From NCBI RefSeq assembly GCF_900115095.1, contig NZ_FOVH01000006.1, positions 372,001-436,000 on the forward strand: DNA of 64,000 nucleotides, given 5' to 3'. A program made the translations under genes and the position numbers. Source of the DNA: Actinomadura madurae. GTDB taxonomy: Bacteria; Actinomycetota; Actinomycetes; Streptosporangiales; Streptosporangiaceae. Below are positions 44,112 to 53,488 of this stretch, one piece after another (position 1 is the first letter of the stretch; each line of letters starts with the position of its first letter). The notes beneath the pieces were generated by a model. It ran no database searches, was not told the DNA's origin, and saw only the letters and a program-made list of their open reading frames with translations.

Positions 44112-45580
44112 CGGCCTCCTCCCCGGGGACGACGCCGTCCTCCGCGAGGACGAGCGGGCCCGCCCCGCCGCGGCCCAAGTTCGCGGCCGCCGCGCGGTCC
44201 GCGCTGGCCGACACCCGGCTGCGCCGCAACCTGCGCGGCGCCACCGCCGCGCTGCGCGAGCGGGAGGCCGCCGCGGCGGCCGAGATCTCCGACTGGGACG
44301 ACCTGCGCGAGGCCGGGCGCGCCATCAGGGACCGGGCCCTGCTCGACCTGGACGTCCACCTGGAGGAGCTGGAGCGGGCCGTCACGGAGGCGGGCGGCAC
44401 CGTGCACTGGGCGGCGGACGCGGCGGAGGCGCGCCGCATCGTTACCGGCCTGCTCCGGGAGACCGGGGCGAGGGAGGTCGTCAAGGCGGCGTCGGCGACG
44501 CTCCGGGAGATCGGCCTGGTGGAGGCGCTGGCCCGCGCGGGCGCCACCGTCCGCGAGACCGACGTCGCCGGGATGATCCTCCAGCTCGGCGAGGACGCGC
44601 CGTCCCACCCGCTGTCGCCGGCCGCCCACCGCGACCGCGCGGAGATCGGGGAGCTGCTGAGGCGAGAGATTCCGGCGGCGGCCCCGGGGCCCGCCGGCGA
44701 CCCGGAGGCGCTGGCCGCGGCGGCGCGGGCCCACCTGCGCGAGCGGTTCCTGGGCGCCCGGGTCGCGATCACCGGGGCGAACTTCCTGGTGGCCGAGACC
44801 GGCACGCTCGTGCTGCTGGAGTCCGAGGGCAACGGGAGGATGTGCCTCACGCTCCCCGAGACGCTGATCACGGTCGCGGGCATCGACAAGGTCGTCCCGG
44901 CATGGGAAGACATGGAGGTGTTCCTCCAGCTGCTCCCGCGCTCGTCGTCCGGTGACCGGATGACGCCGTACGTCTCGTCCTGGACGGGCCTCACGCCGGG
45001 CGACGGGCCGCGCGCGTTCCACCTCGTCCTGCTCGACAACGGCCGCACCCGCGCGCTCGCCGGCGACACCGGGCGCGAGGCCCTGCGCTGCATCCGGTGC
45101 TCGGCGTGCGCGAACGTCTGCCCGGTCTACGAGCGGGCCGGCGGCCGGCCCTACGGCCCGGTCCATCCCGGCCCGATCGGCGCGATCCTGACCCCGCTGA
45201 CGCGCGGGGTGGAGAGCGCGGCCGACGCGTCGCTGCCCTACGCGTCGACGCTGTGCGGCGCCTGCGCCGACGTCTGCCCCGTGATGATCGACATCCCGGA
45301 CGTCCTGGTGCGGCTGCGCGGCATGGTGGTGGAGTCGCGGCGGCGGCGCCCGGTGCCGACGCCCGAGATGGTGCTGATGCGCGGCCTCGCCTGGACGATG
45401 GGCGACCCGCGCAGGCACGAGGCGGCCCTGCGGCGGGGCGCCCGGTGGGCGCGGCTGCTGTCGCGCGGCGGGCGCATCCGCCGCCTGCCGGGGCTGCTCG
45501 GCGCGTGGACCGAGGCGCGCGACCTGCCGGCGCCGCCGGCGGAGAGCTTCCGCGCCTGGTGGGCGAGGACGCGCACATGA
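44108..45580 (+). CDS. lutB: Lactate utilization Fe-S protein LutB
   Basis: The 490-residue protein has an N-terminal LUD domain and two C-terminal cluster motifs, CIRCSACANVCPVY near 327-340 and CGACADVCPV near 383-392. Typical LutB blocks such as GANFLVAETGTLVLLESEGN and PSHPLSPAAHRDRAEI are present. However, the conserved KSKSM-type stretch is replaced here by VKAASATLREIGL (near 128-140). With the stop in lutA this suggests the operon may be losing function. GTG start overlapping the lutA stop; ATGA overlap with lutC. Confidence 0.88.
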   Translation: MTASSPGTTPSSARTSGPAPPRPKFAAAARSALADTRLRRNLRGATAALREREAAAAAEISDWDDLREAGRAIRDRALLDLDVHLEELERAVTEAGGTVHWAADAAEARRIVTGLLRETGAREVVKAASATLREIGLVEALARAGATVRETDVAGMILQLGEDAPSHPLSPAAHRDRAEIGELLRREIPAAAPGPAGDPEALAAAARAHLRERFLGARVAITGANFLVAETGTLVLLESEGNGRMCLTLPETLITVAGIDKVVPAWEDMEVFLQLLPRSSSGDRMTPYVSSWTGLTPGDGPRAFHLVLLDNGRTRALAGDTGREALRCIRCSACANVCPVYERAGGRPYGPVHPGPIGAILTPLTRGVESAADASLPYASTLCGACADVCPVMIDIPDVLVRLRGMVVESRRRRPVPTPEMVLMRGLAWTMGDPRRHEAALRRGARWARLLSRGGRIRRLPGLLGAWTEARDLPAPPAESFRAWWARTRT

Positions 45581-46227
45581 GCGCGCGGGAGGAGATGCTG
45601 AGGCGGGTCCGGGAGGCGCTCGGCGGGGACCGCGGAGCGCGCCCGCCGGTGCCGCGCTCCTACGCCCGCCGGCTGCCCGAGGCGGAGGCCGGGAGCCGGG
45701 CGGACGTCCTCGCCCTGTTCACCGAGCGGGTCGCCGACAACCGGGCCGCGGTCCGGCACGTCGGCGCGGACGAGCTCGGCACCGCCGTGGCGGCGGCGCT
45801 GTGGGGCCGCGAGGCCAAGCGGATCGTCGTCCCGGCGGACCTGCCGTTCGGGTGGCTGGCGGAGCTGGACGGCGTGCGCGCGCTGGCCGACACCCCGCCG
45901 GTCGATCTCGGCACCCTCGCCGCGGCGGACGGCGTCGTCACCGGCTGCGCGGCGGCGGTGGCGCGGACGGGCACGGTCGTCCTGGACGGCGGCCGGGCGC
46001 AGGGCAGGCGGGCGCTCACGCTCGTCCCGGACTACCACCTGTGCGTGGTCCACGCCGACCAGATCGTCGGGACGGTCCCGGAGGCGGTCGCGCGGCTCGA
46101 CCCGGCGCGTCCGCTGACGTGGATCAGCGGGCCGTCCGCCACCCACGGCGTCGAGGCGGCGCGGGTCGAGGGCGGGCACGGCCCCCGGCACCTGGAGGTC
46201 CTCGTCGTCGAGGACCAGCCGTCCTGA
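45577..46227 (+). CDS. lutC: Lactate utilization protein LutC (LUD domain)
   Basis: The 216-residue protein is a single LUD domain: MSAREEMLRRVREALGG at the N-terminus, AADGVVTGCAAAVARTGTVVLDGG near 112-135, LVPDYHLCVVHADQIVGTVPEA near 149-170 and WISGPSATHGVEAARVEGGHGPR near 180-202. This is the third subunit of LutABC. Overlap of 4 bp with lutB shows cotranscription. It converges on a TetR gene 17 bp away. Confidence 0.92.
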   Translation: MSAREEMLRRVREALGGDRGARPPVPRSYARRLPEAEAGSRADVLALFTERVADNRAAVRHVGADELGTAVAAALWGREAKRIVVPADLPFGWLAELDGVRALADTPPVDLGTLAAADGVVTGCAAAVARTGTVVLDGGRAQGRRALTLVPDYHLCVVHADQIVGTVPEAVARLDPARPLTWISGPSATHGVEAARVEGGHGPRHLEVLVVEDQPS

Positions 46228-46243
46228 CCGGGGCGGCCGCGGG

Positions 46244-46810
46244 TCAGCGGACGCCGGCGATCACGAGGTCGAGGCCGGCGGCGAACCGGGCGTCCCAGTC
46301 GACCGCGCGGTCGGCGCCGTCCTCGGCGGTGCCGCGCACCTCCAGGGCGGTGTGGCCGATCACGTAGCCGAGCAGGGCGTGGGCGGCGACCGCGGCCGGG
46401 TCCTCGGGGACGCCGCCGCGGCGCAGCACCTCCCGCAGGGAGGCGGCCGTCGCGGTGAGCGCGGCCGGGTTGCGGCGCGTGACGACCAGCGGCAGGACGC
46501 CGGCGTGCGCGAGCAGCCGGTCCCGGTAGTCGCGGGCCCACGCGCGCAGCGCGTCCTGCCAGGGGCCGGCGGCCGCCTCGGCGGCGGGGGAGGAGGCGAC
46601 GTGCGCGACGAGGCCGTCCAGGAGCTGCTCCTTGCCGCGCGGGAGGTGGTGGTAGATCGCCATCGCCTCGACCTCCAGCGCGTCGCCGAGGCGGCGCATG
46701 GTGAGGCGGCCGAGTCCCTGGCCGTCCACGATCTGGAGCGCCGCCTCGATGATCCGCTCGGTGGTGAGCGGGGCGCGGTGCTGGGCGTTGATGCTGGGCT
46801 GCCGGACCAT
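46244..46810 (-). CDS. TetR family transcriptional regulator (AcrR-like, TetR_C domain)
   Basis: The 188-residue protein has a TetR DNA-binding domain (IIEAALQIVDGQGLGRLTMRRL near 20-41, EVEAMAIYHHLPRGKEQLLDGL near 47-68) and a C-terminal domain like the true TetR_C family (HALLGYVIGHTALEVRG near 145-161). The ATG at 46810 is used; an ATG at 46816 is in frame. The sequence TAAGGT lies 8 bases before 46810, so the transcript may be leaderless. A 19-bp dyad just upstream is repeated near the sigma factor gene. Confidence 0.9.
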   Translation of the reverse strand: MVRQPSINAQHRAPLTTERIIEAALQIVDGQGLGRLTMRRLGDALEVEAMAIYHHLPRGKEQLLDGLVAHVASSPAAEAAAGPWQDALRAWARDYRDRLLAHAGVLPLVVTRRNPAALTATAASLREVLRRGGVPEDPAAVAAHALLGYVIGHTALEVRGTAEDGADRAVDWDARFAAGLDLVIAGVR

Positions 46811-46818
46811 GAGCATGC

Positions 46819-46837
46819 ACCTTACTACGTAAAGGGC
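46819..46837. promoter_or_regulatory. 19-bp candidate operator, copy 1 (TetR promoter)
   Basis: ACCTTACTACGTAAAGGGC contains the dyad TTAC-TAC-GTAA and, on the minus strand, a TAAGGT -10-like element. It ends 9 bases before the TetR ATG. An exact copy of all 19 bases lies at 60846-60864. Autoregulation is the simplest reading. Confidence 0.65.
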
Positions 46838-46942
46838 CGAAGCCGGGTGTCCACCGTCACAACACGCCTGACCGCCGCGTACGCTTACCTCGATCGAACA
46901 CAGCAGGACCGGACATCGCACGACCGTCGAGGGAGTACCACC

Positions 46943-47359
46943 ATGCCGCTGGGCCGCCGGGTGAGCAAGGACGTCGCGGAGCCGTACGAGGCCGACCAGC
47001 GGCTGGCCGCCGAGTACGACGAGCGGCTCGCGGCGGCGGGCGAGGCGGAGCGGGCGCTGCGGGACGCGCAGGCCGCGAACGCGCCCGAGCCGGAGCTGAG
47101 CGAGCTGACGCTCGCCTTCGACAAGGCGCTGACGGCCGTGCTCGCCGCCGCGGAGGCGGCCGAGCGGGTCGCGGCGGGCCCGCGGACGTACGTGACGGAG
47201 GCGCAGGACGCCAAGGCCCGCCGCGCCGCGGAGCTCGCCTACCGCAAGGCCAAGGCGCGCCCGGCGGTGCGCCCGTGGACGGACGAGGTCGACCGGCTGC
47301 GCACCGCCCGCGAGGCGCACCGGCTCGCCTTTCGGACGCGCCCGGCGGTGCGCGTCTGA
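46943..47359 (+). CDS. Hypothetical alpha-helical protein
   Basis: This 138-residue protein is highly charged and Ala-rich, with heptad-like helices across nearly its whole length (for example EPYEADQRLAAEYDERLAAA near 12-31 and LAFDKALTAVLAAAEAAERV near 56-75). No domain is recognised. GAGGGAG lies 8 bases before the ATG. It is divergent from the TetR gene and may share its promoter region. A 180-bp gap without features follows. Confidence 0.7.
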   Translation: MPLGRRVSKDVAEPYEADQRLAAEYDERLAAAGEAERALRDAQAANAPEPELSELTLAFDKALTAVLAAAEAAERVAAGPRTYVTEAQDAKARRAAELAYRKAKARPAVRPWTDEVDRLRTAREAHRLAFRTRPAVRV

Positions 47360-47539
47360 GAGGTTCCCGGCGTGTGACGACACAGCGCCACCCGGTGGCA
47401 GCGGCCGCCGATCTTTGACAGTCTGCCCTCTCGGGGAACGCCGGGGGCGCCCCGCTCCGCACGCCGCACCGGCGTGGCGTGCGCGCGGTCGCGCCCGGTG
47501 GGGAGGGCACACGGTGCTCTGGACGTTGGGGGAAGTCAG

Positions 47540-48262
47540 GTGGAGCGCACGCCGCCGGACCGGTGCCGCGTACTCGAGTCCTACCAGGACGGGGTGCGGG
47601 CGATCCGGGCGCTGGCGGAGGCCGTCGCGGACTGGGACGCGCCCACGCCCTGCGCGGACTGGCGGCTGATCGATCTCGCGGGGCACCTGCGGTGCGTGGC
47701 GGAGAACTTCCTGGAGTACCTCCAGGACGCGCCCGACAGCCGGCTGGCGAAGCTGTTCGCGCAGGACGCGGCCACCGCGGTGCTGATCAGGCAGCAGGCG
47801 CGGCAGAACGCGGCGGAGCTGGCGGTGCTCCCGCCGGACCCGGGCCCGGACCGGATCCTGGCGTTCGGGGTGTCGGCGGGCGCCTACGCCGACCTGATGC
47901 CCGACATGTGGGACCGGACGCATCTGATCTACCGCGGCACCAAGTACACCGTCGGCGACCACGCGGGCGCGGCCTGCGTGGAGTGGCACCTGCACGCCTG
48001 GGACATGGCCCGCGCGGCCGGGGCGGACTACCGGCCGCGGGACCCGGACCTGCTGGTGTCGGCGTGGCACTGGGGCGTCCCGCACCTGCCGCTGGAGCGG
48101 GGGGACGCGTGGGAGGCGGTGCTGCGCTCGTCGGGCCGCTCGCCGCGCTGGCCGGACCCCGGTGAGGGGCCCGGCCGGACGCGGCGGCGCCGCGCGGGGC
48201 GGCAGGCGGTCAGACGCCCGCCGGCTTCCCCGGGCGGATCCGCAGGTAGACCAGCCAGGTGA
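47540..48262 (+). CDS. TIGR03083/DinB-like (maleylpyruvate isomerase family) protein
   Basis: The 240-residue protein has a mycothiol-dependent enzyme/DinB-type four-helix bundle: TPCADWRLIDLAGHLRCVAENF near 35-56 with the first metal-ligand His, and CVEWHLHAWDMARAAG near 146-161 with the later ones. Related actinobacterial proteins use mycothiol as cofactor; the substrate is unknown. The GTG at 47540 has GGGGGAAG 4 bases upstream. The C-terminal 25 residues are Arg/Pro-rich and read over the 3' end of narK on the opposite strand by 53 bp. Confidence 0.78.
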   Translation: MERTPPDRCRVLESYQDGVRAIRALAEAVADWDAPTPCADWRLIDLAGHLRCVAENFLEYLQDAPDSRLAKLFAQDAATAVLIRQQARQNAAELAVLPPDPGPDRILAFGVSAGAYADLMPDMWDRTHLIYRGTKYTVGDHAGAACVEWHLHAWDMARAAGADYRPRDPDLLVSAWHWGVPHLPLERGDAWEAVLRSSGRSPRWPDPGEGPGRTRRRRAGRQAVRRPPASPGGSAGRPAR

Positions 48263-49583
48263 GGACGCAGCACAGGCCGTAGAAGGCGATGAACGCGACG
48301 TAGGCGCCGTCGCCGGTCCCGTAGGTGAGGAACGACTGCCGGAAGGCGACGTTGACCAGGACGCCGCCGAACGCCCCGACGGCGCCCGCGATGCCGATCA
48401 GCGCGCCGGCGAGGCGGCGGGCCTCGTGCTCGGCGGCCACCGGGTCGCCGCCGTTGGCGACGCCGAGCTGGGCCTTCGCCCGGAAGATCGCCGGGATCAT
48501 CTTGTAGGTGGAGCCGTTGCCGACGCCGCTGAAGACGAACAGCAGCACGAACCCGGTGAGGAAGAGGGCGAGGGATCCGCTCTGCGAGGCGGCCAGCACG
48601 AGGCCCGCGGAGGCGGCCATCGCGACGAACGTCCAGAAGGTGACCCGGGCGCCGCCGACCCGGTCGGCGAGCCAGCCGCCGGCCGGGCGGATCAGCGAAC
48701 CGAGCAGGGGGCCGAGGAACGTCAGGTAGGCGGCCTTGATCGGGGTGTCGAAGTCGGCCTTGAACTGCACCTGCAGGACCTGCCCGAACGCGAAGCCGAA
48801 CCCGATGAACGACCCGAACGTGCCGATGTAGAGCACCGACATGATCCAGGTGTGCGCGTCCTTGCAGACGTCCCGCATGGCGCGCCGGTCGTTGCGGGCG
48901 TGCGAGAGGTTGTCCATGTAGAGCGCGGAGCCGAGGGCGGCGAGGACGATGAGCGGGATGTAGACGCCCGCGACGAGGCCGGGGTGGTCCTTGCCGGCGG
49001 TGGCGAGGACGAGCAGCCCGACGAGCTGGACGACGGCGACGCCGAGGTTGCCGCCGCCCGCGTTGATCCCGAGCGCCCAGCCCTTGAGCCGCTGCGGGTA
49101 GAACGCGTTGATGTTGGCCATCGAGGACGCGAAGTTGCCGCCGCCGACGCCGGCGACGGCGGCGAGGAGCAGCAGGGTGGTGAACGAGACGCCCGGCTCG
49201 ATGAGGAACGCGGCGAGGCCGGCCGGGACGAGCAGCAGCGCCGCGCTGAAGATCGTCCAGTTGCGGCCGCCGAAGCGGGCGACGGCGAAGGTGTAGGGGA
49301 TCCGCAGCGCGGATCCGATCAGCGCGGGCACGGCGGTGAGGGTGAACTTCCCGGCCGGGTCGATGCCGTAGGCGGGGCCGAGGAACAGCACGATCACCGA
49401 CCACAGCGTCCACACCGAGAAGCCGATGTGCTCGGAGAAGATCGAGAAGATGAGGTTGCGGCGGGCGGTCCGGGCGCCGCCGGCCGCCCAGAACTCGGGG
49501 TCCTCGGGCCGCCAGTCGTCGATCCAGCGTCCCTTCAGGGTAGGTGCCCGTCCGGGGCGCGCGGTTTCGGTGGTGACGGTCAT
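48210..49583 (-). CDS. narK: Nitrate/nitrite MFS transporter NarK
   Basis: The 457-residue permease has twelve hydrophobic segments and the NarK/NNP motifs GVGGGNFASSMANINAFYP near 145-163 and FVFSGVGNGSTYKMIPAIF near 345-363, both glycine-rich nitrate signature regions. It should import nitrate or exchange it for nitrite. The ATG at 49583 has AGGAG 9 bases upstream. It is divergent from the small CxxC protein and close to nasA. A weaker version of the GlnR-like spacing (ATCAC-n6-ATGAC and a nearby GAAAC) is present in its upstream region. Confidence 0.92.
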   Translation of the reverse strand: MTVTTETARPGRAPTLKGRWIDDWRPEDPEFWAAGGARTARRNLIFSIFSEHIGFSVWTLWSVIVLFLGPAYGIDPAGKFTLTAVPALIGSALRIPYTFAVARFGGRNWTIFSAALLLVPAGLAAFLIEPGVSFTTLLLLAAVAGVGGGNFASSMANINAFYPQRLKGWALGINAGGGNLGVAVVQLVGLLVLATAGKDHPGLVAGVYIPLIVLAALGSALYMDNLSHARNDRRAMRDVCKDAHTWIMSVLYIGTFGSFIGFGFAFGQVLQVQFKADFDTPIKAAYLTFLGPLLGSLIRPAGGWLADRVGGARVTFWTFVAMAASAGLVLAASQSGSLALFLTGFVLLFVFSGVGNGSTYKMIPAIFRAKAQLGVANGGDPVAAEHEARRLAGALIGIAGAVGAFGGVLVNVAFRQSFLTYGTGDGAYVAFIAFYGLCCVLTWLVYLRIRPGKPAGV

Positions 49584-49776
49584 CAGGCGGTCTCCTTGGG
49601 TCGCTCGGACGGCCCGACCGTAGGAATCCGGCGTTTCGCACGTGTGTGTCCGGTCATACGGCAGTGATAACTCCGCTGCACAGCGTGTCCCGCCGGGCTG
49701 TGAGGTGCGGGGTAGAGCGGGGCCGGTCAGGGTAGGACCGGACCGCGAGGGCGGCGGGGGAACGGAGACTGGAGCG

Positions 49777-50025
49777 ATGGCGACCTGCGAGGTCTGCGGC
49801 AACGACTACGCGATGGCGTTCGAGGTGCACGCGCAGGGCGAGGTGCACACGTTCGACTCGTTCGAGTGCGCGGTCACGAAGATGGCGCCGATCTGCGAGC
49901 ACTGCCAGTGCCGCATCATGGGGCACGGCGTGGACGTGGGCGGGCACTTCTACTGCTGCGCCCACTGCGCCCGCGCCGAGCAGCCCGAGCGCGCCCGCTC
50001 GATCCAGGACGCGGTCCCGGCGTAG
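49777..50025 (+). CDS. Small cysteine-rich (metal-binding) protein
   Basis: The 82-residue protein carries pairs of cysteines: CEVCGNDY near residue 4, ECAVTKM, CEHCQCRIMGHG near 47 and CCAHCARAE near 66. This gives several CxxC-type sites for zinc or another metal. Similar small proteins (described as metallothionein-like) are widespread in actinobacteria, but the role is unknown. ATG with GGAG 2-5 bases upstream. It lies between narK and the NUDIX gene. Confidence 0.8.
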   Translation: MATCEVCGNDYAMAFEVHAQGEVHTFDSFECAVTKMAPICEHCQCRIMGHGVDVGGHFYCCAHCARAEQPERARSIQDAVPA

Positions 50026-50063
50026 CGTCCCGGTGTGAGCGGGACTCGGCTCGGGCGCCGGGC

Positions 50064-50573
50064 TCAGGCGGCGCCGGGTTCGGGCGCGGGGGCGCCGAAC
50101 GGCTGCTCGCGGCCGTCCTCCAGGTAGACGGCGCGGCCGGTGGACATGGCCCGCAGGCTGGGGTCCATCCGGCGGGCCACGTGCGGCGGCGCCAGCTCGG
50201 GGACCTTCTCCGGCGCCACCAGCATGTGGTCGGACAGCTCCTCGGGCGGCAGCCGGATCGCGGCGATCTGCTCGCCGGTGATGGCGCCGTGGAAGACGAA
50301 GACGTTGACGGCGTCCACGCCGTCGTCGCGCGGGGGGCCCCAGTCGACGCAGGCCAGGCCGTCGAGCCGGGGGACGAGGCCGAGCTCCTCCTCGCATTCG
50401 CGCACGCACGCCGACAGCGGGGACTCGTCGGCCTCGATCACCCCGCCGGGGAGGTACCAGCCCTCGCTGTAGGTGGGTTTGACCAGCAGGACCCGCCCGA
50501 GTTCGTCCAGGAGCAGGGCCGCCGCGGCGCCGCGGGCGCGCGGCAGGGAGGCGTAGTAGGCAAGGTCGGGCAT
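50064..50573 (-). CDS. NUDIX hydrolase
   Basis: The 169-residue protein has a full Nudix box, GGVIEADESPLSACVRECEEELG near 43-65 (pattern G-x5-E-x7-REUxEExGU), which binds Mg and positions the nucleoside diphosphate-X substrate. It begins MPDLAYYASLPRARGAAAAL, a form common in actinobacterial ADP-ribose/ADP-glucose-like Nudix enzymes. The exact substrate is unknown. It is divergent from nasA across a 289-bp gap. Confidence 0.9.
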   Translation of the reverse strand: MPDLAYYASLPRARGAAAALLLDELGRVLLVKPTYSEGWYLPGGVIEADESPLSACVRECEEELGLVPRLDGLACVDWGPPRDDGVDAVNVFVFHGAITGEQIAAIRLPPEELSDHMLVAPEKVPELAPPHVARRMDPSLRAMSTGRAVYLEDGREQPFGAPAPEPGAA

Positions 50574-50720
50574 GTACCGAGGTTAGGCGTGATCACCGTG
50601 CGATGATCCGGGGCGTACCGGGGCGGCGCCCGCATTCACCGCGAGATCGCCGGGTCACCATGAATCCGTTCGATAGGCGGGCAAATGACGACGAAAGGGC
50701 CATGACAGGGCTCGACAACG

Positions 50721-50740
50721 CTTGACACGCGTTCGTCAAG
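50721..50740. promoter_or_regulatory. Inverted repeat in the NUDIX/nasA gap
   Basis: CTTGAC and GTCAAG flank ACGCGTTC. The left arm also gives TTGACA, a perfect -35 hexamer on the plus strand, so this may be a regulated promoter for nasA about 120 bp upstream of its start. No matching -10 is obvious. Confidence 0.35.
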
Positions 50741-50802
50741 GTCGCCGGGGCGCCGCCATGCTGGGCTTTTGACCTCGGCGGACGCGCGGGGGTGAAGCGC
50801 AT

Positions 50803-50840
50803 TTAACGCCGGAGTCACCTCCGGGACTCGCCGGCGAAAC
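50803..50840 (+). promoter_or_regulatory. GlnR-like four-box array upstream of nasA
   Basis: TTAAC-n6-GTCAC-n6-GACTC-n6-GAAAC has exactly 11-bp periodicity. The known actinomycete GlnR site is gTnAC-n6-GaAAC repeated twice; boxes 1 and 4 fit well, 2 and 3 are degenerate. The same array precedes nirD. It lies 22 bp before the nasA ATG. Confidence 0.65.
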
Positions 50841-50862
50841 GGCGCCCGCCGAGTCTCGGCGC

Positions 50863-53003
<2,141 letters not shown>

Positions 53004-53007
<4 letters not shown>

Positions 53008-53041
53008 CACGCCGGTGACAAAGGGGACCCAACCGCGAAAC
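53004..53041 (+). promoter_or_regulatory. GlnR-like four-box array upstream of nirD
   Basis: TTAAC-n6-GTGAC-n6-GACCC-n6-GAAAC repeats the nasA array with the same spacing. Flanking bases are shared too: CGAAACGGC then GCCGAG and CGG at the same distances. The first box includes the nasA stop codon. It is 54 bp before the nirD ATG. Confidence 0.65.
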
Positions 53042-53095
53042 GGCCTCTGCCGAGGATCGGACCATCGACAGTTCCCGCCAGGAGGTTGCCGCGCG

Positions 53096-53488
53096 ATGAC
53101 CACTTCACCCGATGCGACGATCGTCAGGGAGCGGGCGGTCCGGCCCGCGGTCCGGTGGTTCGACATCTGCTCCTACGCCGCGCTGACTCCCGAGCGCGGC
53201 GCCTGCGCGATGGTGGAGGGCACGCAGGTGGCGATCTTCCGGACCTTCGACGGCACCCTGTACGCGCTGTCGAACCTCGACCCGTTCAGCGGCGCGTGCG
53301 TGCTGTCGCGGGGGATCCTCGGCACCCGGCACGGGACGCCCACCGTCGCGTCCCCCATGTACAAGCAGGTGTTCGACCTGCGCACCGGGACCTGCCTGGA
53401 CGATCCGCGGGTGGCGGTGCCGGCCTTCCCGGTCCGCCGCGCCGGCGACCGGGTGGAGGTGGCGCTCACCGATGAGCACCGGCAGTGA
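53096..53488 (+). CDS. nirD: Nitrite reductase small subunit NirD
   Basis: The 130-residue Rieske-like protein matches NirD: WFDICSYAALTPERGACAMV near 21-40, FDGTLYALSNLDPFSGACVLSRG near 52-74 and SPMYKQVFDLRTGTCLDD near 86-103. As in other NirD proteins, the Cys/His cluster ligands of true Rieske proteins are missing. It should partner the large siroheme subunit NirB, but nirB is not in this window. AGGAGG lies 10 bases before the ATG. It overlaps the NnaR gene by 17 bp. Confidence 0.92.
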   Translation: MTTSPDATIVRERAVRPAVRWFDICSYAALTPERGACAMVEGTQVAIFRTFDGTLYALSNLDPFSGACVLSRGILGTRHGTPTVASPMYKQVFDLRTGTCLDDPRVAVPAFPVRRAGDRVEVALTDEHRQ

